The position numbers were made by a program, and so were the translations under genes. 64,000 bases of DNA from an uncultured Porphyromonadaceae bacterium (GTDB lineage: Bacteria > Bacteroidota > Bacteroidia > Bacteroidales > Barnesiellaceae). The stretch covers positions 1 through 64,000 of the forward strand of contig UPYI01000003.1 of NCBI GenBank assembly GCA_900538555.1, read 5' to 3'. Shown here one piece after another: positions 17,045 through 24,423 of this stretch (its first letter is position 1; each line of letters starts with the position of its first letter). A model generated the notes under the pieces. The model saw only the letters and a list, made by a program, of their open reading frames with translations, ran no database searches and was not told the DNA's origin.

Positions 17045-17398
17045 TCACAACTTCCGACTTTTCCGATTTGCCATGATCGTATCGAAATTTTCACGCCCCC
17101 AATCAATAAGTTCCCGAACATGGGGCAACAAAGTTTTCCCAAATTCCGAAACGGAATATTCCACCCTCGGAGGGACCTCGGGATAGAGCCGACGATCGAG
17201 GATTCCATCGGCATACAGTTGTCGAAGCACCGCAGAGAGGACCTTTTCGGAAATGGAAGGAATCGTCCGGTAAAGCTCGTTAAAGCGCACAGGTTCTCCC
17301 TCCGAAACTTTCAGAAGCACCACCAATGCCCATTTGTTTCCCATCCATTCGAGCATGGGGGCTGCCTTGCAATATTCGTAATCTAATTTTTTTGCCAT
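17045..17398 (-). CDS. HxlR-family winged-helix regulator
   Basis: A 117-residue MarR-like winged helix of the HxlR type: conserved Cys at DYEYCKAAP, then NKWALVVLLKVSEGEPVRFNELYRTIPSISEKVLSAVLRQL split over the recognition helices, and VEYSVSEFGKTLLP in the wing. HxlR regulators often sense electrophiles or thiol stress through the N-terminal Cys. I start it at 17398 (MAKKLDYEYC); the frame extends 19 codons upstream without family similarity. It is divergent from the radical SAM gene, and the shared intergenic region holds repeated CGGT-type half-sites, so autoregulation and control of the radical SAM gene are likely. Confidence 0.82.
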   Translation of the reverse strand: MAKKLDYEYCKAAPMLEWMGNKWALVVLLKVSEGEPVRFNELYRTIPSISEKVLSAVLRQLYADGILDRRLYPEVPPRVEYSVSEFGKTLLPHVRELIDWGRENFDTIMANRKSRKL

Positions 17399-17414
17399 TT
17401 CTCGGTGTCGTAAT

Positions 17415-17468
17415 CGGTTTACCGTGAACAGAACTAACCTTCCGGTAAGGGGCAAACCGATCGGTAAG
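17415..17468. promoter_or_regulatory. Candidate HxlR operator region
   Basis: Three related symmetric or repeated elements lie in 54 bases between the divergent HxlR and radical SAM genes: CGGTTTACCG (17415-17424), ACCGATCGGT (17456-17465) and a direct repeat CGGTAAG (17443-17449 and 17462-17468). The last ends just upstream of the -33 region of the radical SAM promoter, a good place for an operator. Confidence 0.45.
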
Positions 17469-17470
17469 TT

Positions 17471-17502
17471 ATTGTATGCCGGATGTTTACATTATATCTT
17501 TG
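17471..17502 (+). promoter_or_regulatory. Bacteroidota-type promoter of the radical SAM gene
   Basis: ATTG (17471-17474), a 20-base spacer and TATCTTTG (17495-17502) match the -33/-7 consensus. Transcription would begin about 20 bases before the start codon at 17533. Confidence 0.65.
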
Positions 17503-17532
17503 CTCATCAAAGTTACATAAAATAATCGAAAT

Positions 17533-18426
17533 ATGATGTATCCGAAACTTCATTTCACCGGACAAGTATGGCGACCGCCGTATGAAGCCCAATCCCAGCT
17601 TCTGCAACTGACCTCCGGCTGCACATGGCACAAATGTAAATTTTGCAGTCTCTATCATGGCACCCCGTTCCGAATGTCTCCACTTTCGGAAGTGGAAGAA
17701 GATTTAAAAACAATCCGCCAATGGCAACCTCGTGCCCGGCGTATCTATCTGACCGGTGCAAATCCTTTCGCACTAAGCTACAACAAATTGCTCGACGTTG
17801 CCTTGTTACTCCGCAAATATCTTCCCCATCTGGTATCGTTCGGGATGTTTGCCCGTGTCACCGACATCGTACCCAAATCGGTGGAAGAGCTGAAAAATCT
17901 CCATCATCTGAAACTCGACAGTATCAATATCGGGATCGAGACCGCCCATGACCCGACTCTTGAACGAATGAATAAAGGCTATCGCGCAGTCGATATTCTT
18001 GAACAACTGTCCAAACTCGATATTGCCGGAATACGATATAATATATTCTATCTCAATGGACTGGGAGGAAAAGGGAACGGAATAGCAAATGCAATCGCCA
18101 CTGCCGATGTTCTCAACCGGCTTCACCCGTGCATCATCAATATCGTTTCACTGACGATATTTCCCGAATCACAACTGTTTCGGGAAATGGCCGACGGAAT
18201 TTATGAAGAGGAACCTGAAATAGAACGGCTTGTGGAAATGCGTACTCTTATCGAACGACTGACTATCAAGACAAACCTGCTCGGTCATCACGTATCCAAT
18301 ACGATACCGATAACCGGGGCTCTCCCCAATGACAAAGCCGCTATAATCACCGAACTCGACAGAGCTATCACGTCCTTTCCCGAAAAGGAACTGAAAGCCT
18401 ATCGCGACCGCATCGGGCATTTGTAA
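17533..18426 (+). CDS. Radical SAM protein with CX4CX2C cluster motif
   Basis: A 297-residue radical SAM enzyme. The [4Fe-4S]-binding cysteines are Cys30, Cys35 and Cys38 in SGCTWHKCKFCSLY, so the spacing is CX4CX2C rather than the common CX3CX2C. The barrel continues with IYLTGANPFAL (in place of the GGE motif) and DSINIGIETAHD. No auxiliary cluster motif is visible at the C-terminus. The reaction is unknown. Expression is probably controlled by the divergent HxlR gene. The second codon is also ATG, so the start could be 17536. Its last 36 codons plus the following ~45 bases occur a second time at about 19813-19965. Confidence 0.82.
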   Translation: MMYPKLHFTGQVWRPPYEAQSQLLQLTSGCTWHKCKFCSLYHGTPFRMSPLSEVEEDLKTIRQWQPRARRIYLTGANPFALSYNKLLDVALLLRKYLPHLVSFGMFARVTDIVPKSVEELKNLHHLKLDSINIGIETAHDPTLERMNKGYRAVDILEQLSKLDIAGIRYNIFYLNGLGGKGNGIANAIATADVLNRLHPCIINIVSLTIFPESQLFREMADGIYEEEPEIERLVEMRTLIERLTIKTNLLGHHVSNTIPITGALPNDKAAIITELDRAITSFPEKELKAYRDRIGHL

Positions 18427-18469
18427 TGGTGGCAATCCGCCGTCTCCATCCGACCCGATTCAACAGATT
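18315..18469 (+). repeat. First copy of a duplicated 155-bp segment
   Basis: This segment covers the last ~37 codons of the radical SAM gene and the next 43 bases. It matches 19811-19965 at a constant offset of 1496 bases with only scattered substitutions; weaker similarity continues about 35 bases further. Confidence 0.9.
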
Positions 18470-19051
18470 ATATACAAGGAAAGAGATTCGGACTTTACAA
18501 CAATAGGGCTTGTCCCGAATATTTTATTTTTTGTGCCGACGCGCCATGCAAAGTGTTGTACGAAATAACAAATTGTATATCATTGGATAAGATAGGATGC
18601 GGCTCGGCAAAATCAGATCGTGAAACATTCATATCATGCACCTTTTCTTGCCTCAACATAGCCCGAACAAGTTCGGTGCTCTCGGCTATTGAAAACGTTC
18701 GTTTCTCATTTGCTTTTGCACTCACCTTTCACTATCTTTGTAAAATCAAGCAATTGACAGACATAATTAATTTAAAAAGTGTTTTCGCACTGTCTGATGC
18801 AGAAGATATAGAAGATTTCAGAATCAAAGGACGACGAACAGCACTCTTCTCTCGCCTATATTATGACAGGACACATTTTTCGTGTATCCATTTCCGTATC
18901 TATCCGAGAGTATGGCATCATCGTTTATTTTGATTCGGGTATTCTGCAACCGTCTGTTTAGATAGACGAAATTTGCCTCCTCACTTTTTGTATAATAAAT
19001 TAATGGATGACATGAAGGAGGTGATGCTTCCAACAATAAAATTTAAATGCC
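18427..19051. other. Gene-poor AT-rich interval
   Basis: After the repeat end at 18469, these bases hold no gene I can support. Short open frames on both strands (for example 18495-18725 minus and 18553-18933 plus) lack family similarity and a good start context. A clear promoter lies at 18709-18740, giving the outer-membrane protein gene a leader of roughly 300 bases. Confidence 0.6.
18709..18740 (+). promoter_or_regulatory. Consensus promoter with long leader
   Basis: TTTG (18709-18712), a 20-base spacer and TATCTTTG (18733-18740) form an ideal Bacteroidota promoter. The next gene on this strand starts at 19052, so the leader would be about 300 nt. Confidence 0.7.
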
Positions 19052-19756
19052 ATGAAAAAATTGACTCTGTTTTTTGTATTCGTGTTTTTTATCCTGTCTG
19101 CCCGTTCGCAGGACATTATCGTATTCAATGATGCAAGCGAAATCGAGACCAAAGTAACCGACATTACAGACAAAACCATATCGTATATAAAATGGAACAA
19201 CCCCGACGGACCGAAATATACGGTGAATAAGTCGGAAGTTTTCTATGTGAAATACTCAAATGGAGAAAAAGAGGTTTTTAAGAGCGACAAAAAACAATCC
19301 AACGGAGTTCGTCTGCAAAGCTATATCTACGGCAGTGCTATTTTCACGTCGAAAGGAGGTGGTCCGGCGATAGATCTGAGCCTCGGTATGCGTTTGTGGG
19401 ATTATGGCTATATCGGTGTCGAAATGGGTTTTCATTCCCTATTCTTCACAACAGAATTTGTGGATTGGGAAAACTTTAAAGTCTATAAAGACACTTCTAC
19501 GAATGCCTATATGCCTGTCGGCATCAATCTAAAAGGTTATATCCCGACCGGGAAAAAGATATATCCCTACGTGAACTGTTCGCTCGGAGGTTTTTTCGGT
19601 ATGATAGTACTGGATGGACTTAACGGATTTTATTGTCAAGCCGGCGTAGGAATCGATGTGAAGCGTTTTTCGTTCGGCATCGGATACAACGGTCTTGTCA
19701 AATACGACACAGCAAATTGCGGGTACGTAAAATTGGGTGTCCGTTTCGGTAAGTGA
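19052..19756 (+). CDS. Secreted beta-barrel-like outer-membrane protein
   Basis: A 234-residue protein with a signal peptide (residues 1-19, ending SARSQ). The N-terminal part (20-75) has the pattern DIIVFNDASEIETKV...WNNPDGPKYTVNKSEVFYVKY, which I know from many Bacteroidota envelope proteins of unknown role. The rest alternates aromatic and small residues in strands (IDLSLGMRLWDYGYIGVEMGF, ending VKLGVRFGK), as expected for a small outer-membrane barrel. It lies between the two copies of the duplicated segment and seems to have arrived with that rearrangement. Function unknown. Confidence 0.7.
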   Translation: MKKLTLFFVFVFFILSARSQDIIVFNDASEIETKVTDITDKTISYIKWNNPDGPKYTVNKSEVFYVKYSNGEKEVFKSDKKQSNGVRLQSYIYGSAIFTSKGGGPAIDLSLGMRLWDYGYIGVEMGFHSLFFTTEFVDWENFKVYKDTSTNAYMPVGINLKGYIPTGKKIYPYVNCSLGGFFGMIVLDGLNGFYCQAGVGIDVKRFSFGIGYNGLVKYDTANCGYVKLGVRFGK

Positions 19757-19810
19757 TAGAAACCCTTACCTCTCTGTCTGGCAATAGCGAAATACGACGA
19801 TGCTGAAATA

Positions 19811-19965
19811 CAGTACCCTCCCCGACGACAAATCTGCTATAATCGCCGAACTCGACAGAGCTATCACGTCCTTTCCCAAAAAGGAACTGAATGCCTATCG
19901 CGACCGCATCGGGCATTTGTAACGGTGGCAATCCGCCGTCTCCATCCGACCCGATTCAACAGATT
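19811..19965 (+). repeat. Second copy of the duplicated 155-bp segment
   Basis: Matches 18315-18469 (the radical SAM 3' end and its downstream flank). Substitutions are scattered through coding and non-coding parts, so this is not a very recent copy or an assembly repeat. Confidence 0.9.
19813..19922 (+). pseudogene. 3' remnant of a second radical SAM gene
   Basis: This stretch reads LPDDKSAIIAELDRAITSF and on to YRDRIGHL-stop, nearly the same as the end of the radical SAM protein encoded at 17533-18426, including the stop codon and the sequence behind it. No start codon or upstream part remains: before about 19808 the sequence is unrelated. It is a leftover 3' end from a duplication or a displaced ancestral allele. 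Confidence 0.8.
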
Positions 19966-20004
19966 GCTTATACGACAAGGGATGAAACACGGACTTTACG
20001 CATT

Positions 20005-20205
20005 TCATTCCTTGTATTTTCTTTTTATCCGGTCGATAGATTCGCCGCCTATACCTATATTTTCGTCCGGTAATTCTTTGATGGAGACCATAAAAAATTG
20101 CGACGGAATATGGGTTATCTCCGAAGCCGTAGCGGTGAGCCGCTCGATCAGCAACTTTTTTTGTTCGGAAGTCAATGCTCCGCTTTCGATGGTTATGTAG
20201 GGCAT
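20005..20205 (-). CDS. 4-oxalocrotonate tautomerase family protein
   Basis: A 66-residue protein of the 4-OT tautomerase family. It begins MPYITIESG, so Pro1, exposed after removal of Met, would be the catalytic base. The length, the helix LTSEQKKLLIERLT and the C-terminal ELPDENIGIGG loop are typical. The usual Arg at position 11 is not seen, so the exact substrate is uncertain. Its start shares its A with the stop codon of the YciI-like gene (TAATG), so it is translated from the same message. Confidence 0.85.
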   Translation of the reverse strand: MPYITIESGALTSEQKKLLIERLTATASEITHIPSQFFMVSIKELPDENIGIGGESIDRIKRKYKE

Positions 20206-20495
20206 TACAATAAGATTGGTTTTAACTCCTCAGTGACAAACATAGTGGGGGTAAACTCCACAATCTGATAGTCGGCGATTCCATTCATGTGAAATGGGTC
20301 TTGCCGTATGAACGCCTCGACTGCCTCGCGGTTTTTCGCTTTTATCATAATCACACCACCGACACGTGGAGTTTGAGGTCCCGATGCAATGAAATTACCG
20401 GCAGCATAATGCTCGGCAAGATACCGGCGATGCGCATCAAGATATTTGTCTACCTCACTCAAAGGCTTCTTGTAGGTAAGAATGGCAATAAACAT
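20205..20495 (-). CDS. YciI-like (YCII domain) protein
   Basis: A 96-residue YCII-domain protein with the family pattern MFIAILTYKKPLSEVD, HRRYLAEHYAAGNFIASGPQ and a C-terminal half with DPFHMNGIADYQIVEF. The His and Asp typical of the putative active site are present (HRRYL, DPFH). I chose the start at 20495; the frame runs on to 20603 but that part overlaps the DJ-1 gene and lacks similarity. It forms an operon with the tautomerase, both small putative detoxification or side-product enzymes. Confidence 0.8.
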   Translation of the reverse strand: MFIAILTYKKPLSEVDKYLDAHRRYLAEHYAAGNFIASGPQTPRVGGVIMIKAKNREAVEAFIRQDPFHMNGIADYQIVEFTPTMFVTEELKPILL

Positions 20496-20502
20496 AATTG
20501 TA

Positions 20503-21117
20503 TTATTTGAATAAAGCACAGAAACCCTGTTTGTTGAACTGATAATACATTTCGATACGTTCCGGCGTATCGTTTTCGAGCAGCAGCAACAGCTCCTTTG
20601 CAAATTCGAGTGTCGCCGAACCGTTCGCCGTCACTATGTTTTTGTCGCTTACCGCCTGCTCATGCAGATACATCGCGACACCGGCATAGTTCTCACCGCC
20701 CCATAGTTTCAATTGTTCCACACCGTTTCCCGTATGCCGGACGTGATTAAGAAATCCGTGTTTTGCCAAGAACGAAGCGGCATTGCATATCGCGCCAACA
20801 ATCTTTCCGTTCTCAATGGCTCGTTTTACAATCGGCACTACCTTGTCGGCAACCGATGTCGCCCAACCGAATCCGCCGATCAATACCATAGCGGCATAGT
20901 CGTCGGGCATCGTATCGAACGAATAGTCCGGCAAAGTGCGGAATCCGCCAATCGATTTAACCGGATCCATAGTCGGTGCGACGATCTTATTTACATACTT
21001 GGGACTCTCTTTCAGCGATTGTTCATCGGAGGCTATCGCTTCCGAAAGATACACGATTTCGTGCGCGGCATAATCCGGCAACAAAACATAAAGGATCTCG
21101 TTATTCATAATGTTCAT
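20503..21117 (-). CDS. DJ-1/PfpI family protein
   Basis: A ~204-residue DJ-1/PfpI superfamily protein. The nucleophile elbow is GAICNAASFLA, with the reactive Cys in the usual place; a Glu expected early in the chain may be the one in ADYAAHEIVYL-like sequence at residues 12-18. The superfamily includes glyoxalase III/deglycase-type, chaperone and protease-like members, and sequence alone does not decide. I place the start at 21117 (MNIMNNEILY), with 21108 as alternative. The YciI-like gene begins 7 bases after its stop, so DJ-1, YciI and the tautomerase form one operon, a plausible carbonyl/electrophile stress set. Confidence 0.82.
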   Translation of the reverse strand: MNIMNNEILYVLLPDYAAHEIVYLSEAIASDEQSLKESPKYVNKIVAPTMDPVKSIGGFRTLPDYSFDTMPDDYAAMVLIGGFGWATSVADKVVPIVKRAIENGKIVGAICNAASFLAKHGFLNHVRHTGNGVEQLKLWGGENYAGVAMYLHEQAVSDKNIVTANGSATLEFAKELLLLLENDTPERIEMYYQFNKQGFCALFK

Positions 21118-21134
21118 TTTTATAGACCATTCCT

Positions 21135-21200
21135 CGCCTCGGCATAATCGGTTCAAGTTTTCACTTGACCGCTTCTGCGCTCAGCTTGCAGTTTATTTTA
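21135..21200. repeat. 66-bp direct repeat, copy 1
   Basis: Starts CGCCTCGGCATAATCGG and ends GCAGTTTATTTTA. It matches 21226-21291 with one mismatch (offset 91). It holds an inverted repeat CAAGT-TTTC-ACTTG, which on the minus strand is a stem with a GAAA loop. It lies just upstream of the DJ-1 gene. Confidence 0.9.
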
Positions 21201-21225
21201 AACTTTTGGTTTTCAATAAACGCTG

Positions 21226-21291
21226 CGCCTCGGCATAATCGGTTCAAGTTTTCACTTGACCGCTTCTGCGCTCGGCTTGCAGTTTATTTTA
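21226..21291. repeat. 66-bp direct repeat, copy 2
   Basis: Second copy of the 66-bp element. Its right part forms the 3' end of the GNAT gene and supplies the residues KINCKPSAEAVK and the stop codon. Copy 1 would encode the same tail with a single change. Confidence 0.9.
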
Positions 21292-21797
21292 TATAGTAAA
21301 TGTTCTTTAAGCCAATGCCCGTCGGGCAATGCCGGATGAAAGAATGTACCGGCATACTCCATGCCTATTTTCTGCATGACACGCTCCGATCGGCGGTTAC
21401 ATAATGCCGTAAAGGAATACACCCGGGCAAACCATTTCTTTTTGCCGGCATAATCCAGACACGCCCGAGCTGCTTCCGTGGCATATCCCCGATTCCAATA
21501 CCGGCTGTCAAGCCTCCAACCGATCTCTACTCCGGGCGAAAAGCCGGCAGCGAAATCGAACCGATGGAAACCGGTGTAACCGATAAATTCGCCCGTTTGC
21601 TTCAACTCCACTGCATACAGTCCATATCCGTATTCCGCAAATTCGCGGACTATACGATCATAAAAACCAACCGTATCTTCATAAGAAAGCTTCTTCGGAA
21701 AGTACTTCATCACCTCCTCATCCCGGTTGATTTCCGCAAAGGGAAGGATATCGGTTTCGCTCCATTCCCGCAAAACCAGTCGTTCAGTCTCTATCAT
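21252..21797 (-). CDS. GNAT acetyltransferase (RimJ/RimL-like)
   Basis: A 181-residue N-acetyltransferase of the Acetyltransf_3 type. The opening ETERLVLREWSETD, central FIGYTGFHRFDF, EIGWRLDSRYWNRGYATEAA (acetyl-CoA pyrophosphate loop) and NRRSERVMQKIGM are all standard. Substrate unknown: such proteins modify ribosomal N-termini or small molecules. The last ~12 residues (KINCKPSAEAVK) are encoded by a 66-bp repeat that also occurs outside the gene, so the native C-terminus has probably been replaced by repeat-derived sequence. Confidence 0.85.
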   Translation of the reverse strand: MIETERLVLREWSETDILPFAEINRDEEVMKYFPKKLSYEDTVGFYDRIVREFAEYGYGLYAVELKQTGEFIGYTGFHRFDFAAGFSPGVEIGWRLDSRYWNRGYATEAARACLDYAGKKKWFARVYSFTALCNRRSERVMQKIGMEYAGTFFHPALPDGHWLKEHLLYKINCKPSAEAVK

Positions 21798-21818
21798 AAC
21801 ATCCGGCAGACAATCGCA

Positions 21819-22499
21819 TTAAAATTGCACGTGAGCAAACTCGCGGTCGATCCAGACAGTGGCTTCCGTCCCGACAAAATGAAGGAGAATGTAATTCGGA
21901 TCAGCCGCTCCTCCGGGGAAGTAATTGGCATACCAATCCTGCCACAACTCTTGGCGGACTTTATCGTCCGTAATAATCTCGACCGTACCCCGCAAGGCAA
22001 CACTGTCGCCATAAAAAGAATAGCACAACCCGGCTTTCGGATTCATTCTGAAATCGGCGGTCTTCACCGAATCCGCTCCCGTAGCTACCCACACCTCGTT
22101 GCATCCCTTCGTATGCCCTTTGTCCATAGGTACGGGACGGGGAAAACCGTCGGCATTGACCGAAGCCAGCGTCACCTCACGGCATTGAGCGAGCAGTGCT
22201 TCCGCTTTCTCCGCAAGGGTTCTCTCGTCTTTCTGTTTCCACCGTTTCAATTGCGGGAAGAACTGCCGCATCTGCTCCTTTGCCTGTTGGGGTGTCAGAT
22301 TCCAACCGGCTTCCTCGTTCATCTGATCGGTGAATTGAGCACAAAATTCTATCATCTGGCTCATATTGAAATCCTGCGTAAACTTTCCGTCCTTATAGCA
22401 ATAGATGCAATAATCTTCACTTCTGCCACCATCGGCATTCGTGCCTTTGTTATCGTCGGTAAGCGGCATTCCGCAGCTTTGACAAAATGTTCGGTCCAT
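21819..22499 (-). CDS. Zinc-ribbon plus PNPOx-like flavin-fold protein
   Basis: The N-terminal ~85 residues form a zinc ribbon (CQSCGMPL...CIYCYKDG) followed by a helical segment that often accompanies it. The C-terminal ~140 residues are a pyridoxamine-5'-phosphate-oxidase-like split barrel (VTLASVNADGFPRPVPM, NPKAGLCYSFYGDSVALRGTVEII) as in general stress protein 26. It likely binds a flavin or a related cofactor; the reaction is unknown. The GNAT gene starts 21 bases after its stop codon in the same direction. Confidence 0.78.
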   Translation of the reverse strand: MDRTFCQSCGMPLTDDNKGTNADGGRSEDYCIYCYKDGKFTQDFNMSQMIEFCAQFTDQMNEEAGWNLTPQQAKEQMRQFFPQLKRWKQKDERTLAEKAEALLAQCREVTLASVNADGFPRPVPMDKGHTKGCNEVWVATGADSVKTADFRMNPKAGLCYSFYGDSVALRGTVEIITDDKVRQELWQDWYANYFPGGAADPNYILLHFVGTEATVWIDREFAHVQF

Positions 22500-22596
22500 A
22501 TTTTTTTCGTTTTAATATTATGCGTTCTCTATATATTCCGTATTTTCCCCGAATACACAACAAATAAAACAGGTCGATTCCCCGTCTCGAACTTCA

Positions 22597-23619
22597 TTAT
22601 TTTTTGTACGAGGGGTTGGTGATAGAGAAGTATTTGTCGAGTACAAGGAGCGAGATAGCCCTTTCGCGCTTTTTGTTTCTAAACTGTGCGACATATTCGT
22701 TGGCATGTTTTATAATCGCTTCCGCCTCGTCGATGTGGCTCGAATAATAGTCGAGTTTTTCCTCCACGTCGGAGAAATCGTCCTTCACCTCTATGTAATG
22801 GTACCCGGGCACGAGCGTCCCTTCCATAAACCACGTCTCGAACTTCGGCTTCGGCATCACCGCTATGGAGTTCGAGGACATCACCCACTTCAAATTGCTC
22901 GCCACGTCATTTCCCTCGATCGCCATTATATAACGGTATTTCAGTTGGTCGTATATGGAAATCTTAGGTTTCGTCCAATCGGCTTTTACGTGGTCTATGG
23001 CTCCGAGATCGAACCTGCCGTTGCCCCAGAATTTCTCCATGAACAGGATGCGGTTGGGCTTACGATTAATTTTCCCGCGGAATATCGCCATGTCTTTTTT
23101 CTTTTCAAAAGGAATCTTGTCGTTTACAAAAATGAAATGACGCACCTTGTTCATATTCAGGAGTACGGAGTTGGCGTTCTCTCCGTGTATCGGACGGCTT
23201 TTCAGCAAACATGGCGTATCGGGCACGGTCGTTACATCGCCTTCGACCATCATCATTTTAAGACGAGCCGGAAACCACCGTGCATATTCCATGGTATCGA
23301 ACCAATAAACTTTCTGCCGTGTCATCGGCAGATTGCCGACAGCTACACTGCGACGAGCGAATTCTTCGGCATTGCCGAGTTCGGTCAGTTTGTTGTAGTA
23401 TCCGACCCTCCGCTGTATGTACTCACGGTCGGCAGAAGCGCGGGCTTCGTCTAAAACCCGTGTCAAACGGGCTCGTAATAAAGCCCCGGGCAACATCTTC
23501 CGCATATAATTCACAGCAAAATATACGATCTTCGGATTCTTTCCGCTATGCAGGAGATATTTCAGCCGCCGGTATTTCGAACTGCCGGAAGGTGCGCTTG
23601 AAGAGGATTTATCTGTCAT
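22597..23619 (-). CDS. GT90-family glycosyltransferase (CAP10/LPS-modifying type)
   Basis: A 340-residue soluble protein with the GT90 pattern: KKKDMAIFRGKINRKPNR in the middle, then YRYIMAIEGNDVASNLKWVMSSNSIAVMP in two parts, ETWFMEGTLVPGYHYIEVKDDFSD, and a C-terminal helix. GT90 members add xylose or glucose to capsule, LPS or protein glycans. It lies next to no other cell-wall glycan genes, so its acceptor is open. The N-terminus (SSSSAPSGSS) looks disordered. Confidence 0.8.
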   Translation of the reverse strand: MTDKSSSSAPSGSSKYRRLKYLLHSGKNPKIVYFAVNYMRKMLPGALLRARLTRVLDEARASADREYIQRRVGYYNKLTELGNAEEFARRSVAVGNLPMTRQKVYWFDTMEYARWFPARLKMMMVEGDVTTVPDTPCLLKSRPIHGENANSVLLNMNKVRHFIFVNDKIPFEKKKDMAIFRGKINRKPNRILFMEKFWGNGRFDLGAIDHVKADWTKPKISIYDQLKYRYIMAIEGNDVASNLKWVMSSNSIAVMPKPKFETWFMEGTLVPGYHYIEVKDDFSDVEEKLDYYSSHIDEAEAIIKHANEYVAQFRNKKRERAISLLVLDKYFSITNPSYKK

Positions 23620-24338
23620 ACAGTGAATACATTCCGTAGCTTATAGAAATCCCCAGATTCGGCTACAAATAGGTTGTTGAAAAGAAAGACGCGGGTTTCT
23701 TTACTTTATTCTTCTCTTGACATACAATCCGGCTCTTGCTTCGTCTGTAAAAGTCGGCAATGTACGACACCCTCTCATTGACACATCTTGCCACTTCATT
23801 ATGATGCTTTATCAAAACATCGAACGGAATAGGCTACCAGAATATAATGCGTCCGGCGTAGAAAATTCATTGCCACACTTTCTTTTGCACAATATGATGC
23901 AATTCTGCGAGATTCGACCGTAAGAGATCGTCAGTAAACGTCTTTTACCAATCATTCACCACCCCGACCGGTGAGCGGCGGAGTTGGTTATACAAACATA
24001 GTAATTATTTTATATTAAGAAATAATCCGAATCCAAATAATTTTTGTGTAAAGCCCGGGCGATACCATCGCCATTCGCCGAGACTGTCCGATTATCACAC
24101 TCCTCGATCCGATCTTCCCGGGTGACTCCGAGCTGTTCCCTATCTATAAACCGGCTACGAAATCCAATTTTATCGGTTGGCTTCTACACCGTAACGAAGA
24201 GAAACATTTGAAAAATCATTTTTAACATAGCACTGTTTTACAAAGTATTACACCACACATCCGCCATATTGAAGTATTATTGCAGTATTGTGAACGATCC
24301 GATTTTTCGTTTTGAAGTAACATAATGCATACTTTTTT
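23620..24338. other. Long gene-poor interval upstream of the second PUL
   Basis: About 720 bases without a supportable complete gene. The first 400 bases show only short random frames. From 24052 to 24225 a frame with protein-like composition and no start is present (listed separately). The PUL promoter follows. No sigma/anti-sigma or hybrid sensor gene is found here. Confidence 0.6.
24052..24225 (+). pseudogene. Possible 3' gene remnant of unknown family
   Basis: From a stop at 24049 to the stop at 24223 one frame reads DTIAIRRDCPIITLLDPIF, GDSELFPIYKPATKSNFIGW, ending LKNHF. Its composition is protein-like and unlike the surrounding AT-rich DNA, but it has no start codon and I do not recognise the family. 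It may be the end of a gene removed when the PUL was inserted, or chance. Confidence 0.3.
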
Positions 24339-24370
24339 TTTGTAGAGAAAGAAGCAGGTCAATACTTTTG
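24339..24370 (+). promoter_or_regulatory. Promoter of the susC-like operon
   Basis: TTTG (24339-24342), a 20-base spacer and TACTTTTG (24363-24370) match the Bacteroidota consensus. The leader to the susC start at 24424 would be about 48 bases. Confidence 0.7.
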
Positions 24371-24423
24371 TCTCGTCAAAAATTTTTAACCGACTATTCA
24401 TTCATCCATTGTAATAATATATC

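Noticed and set aside
18553..18933. 126-codon open frame on the plus strand
   Set aside because: It runs straight through the consensus promoter at 18709-18740, has an odd composition (many Ser, Phe, Arg, Cys) and no recognisable domain.
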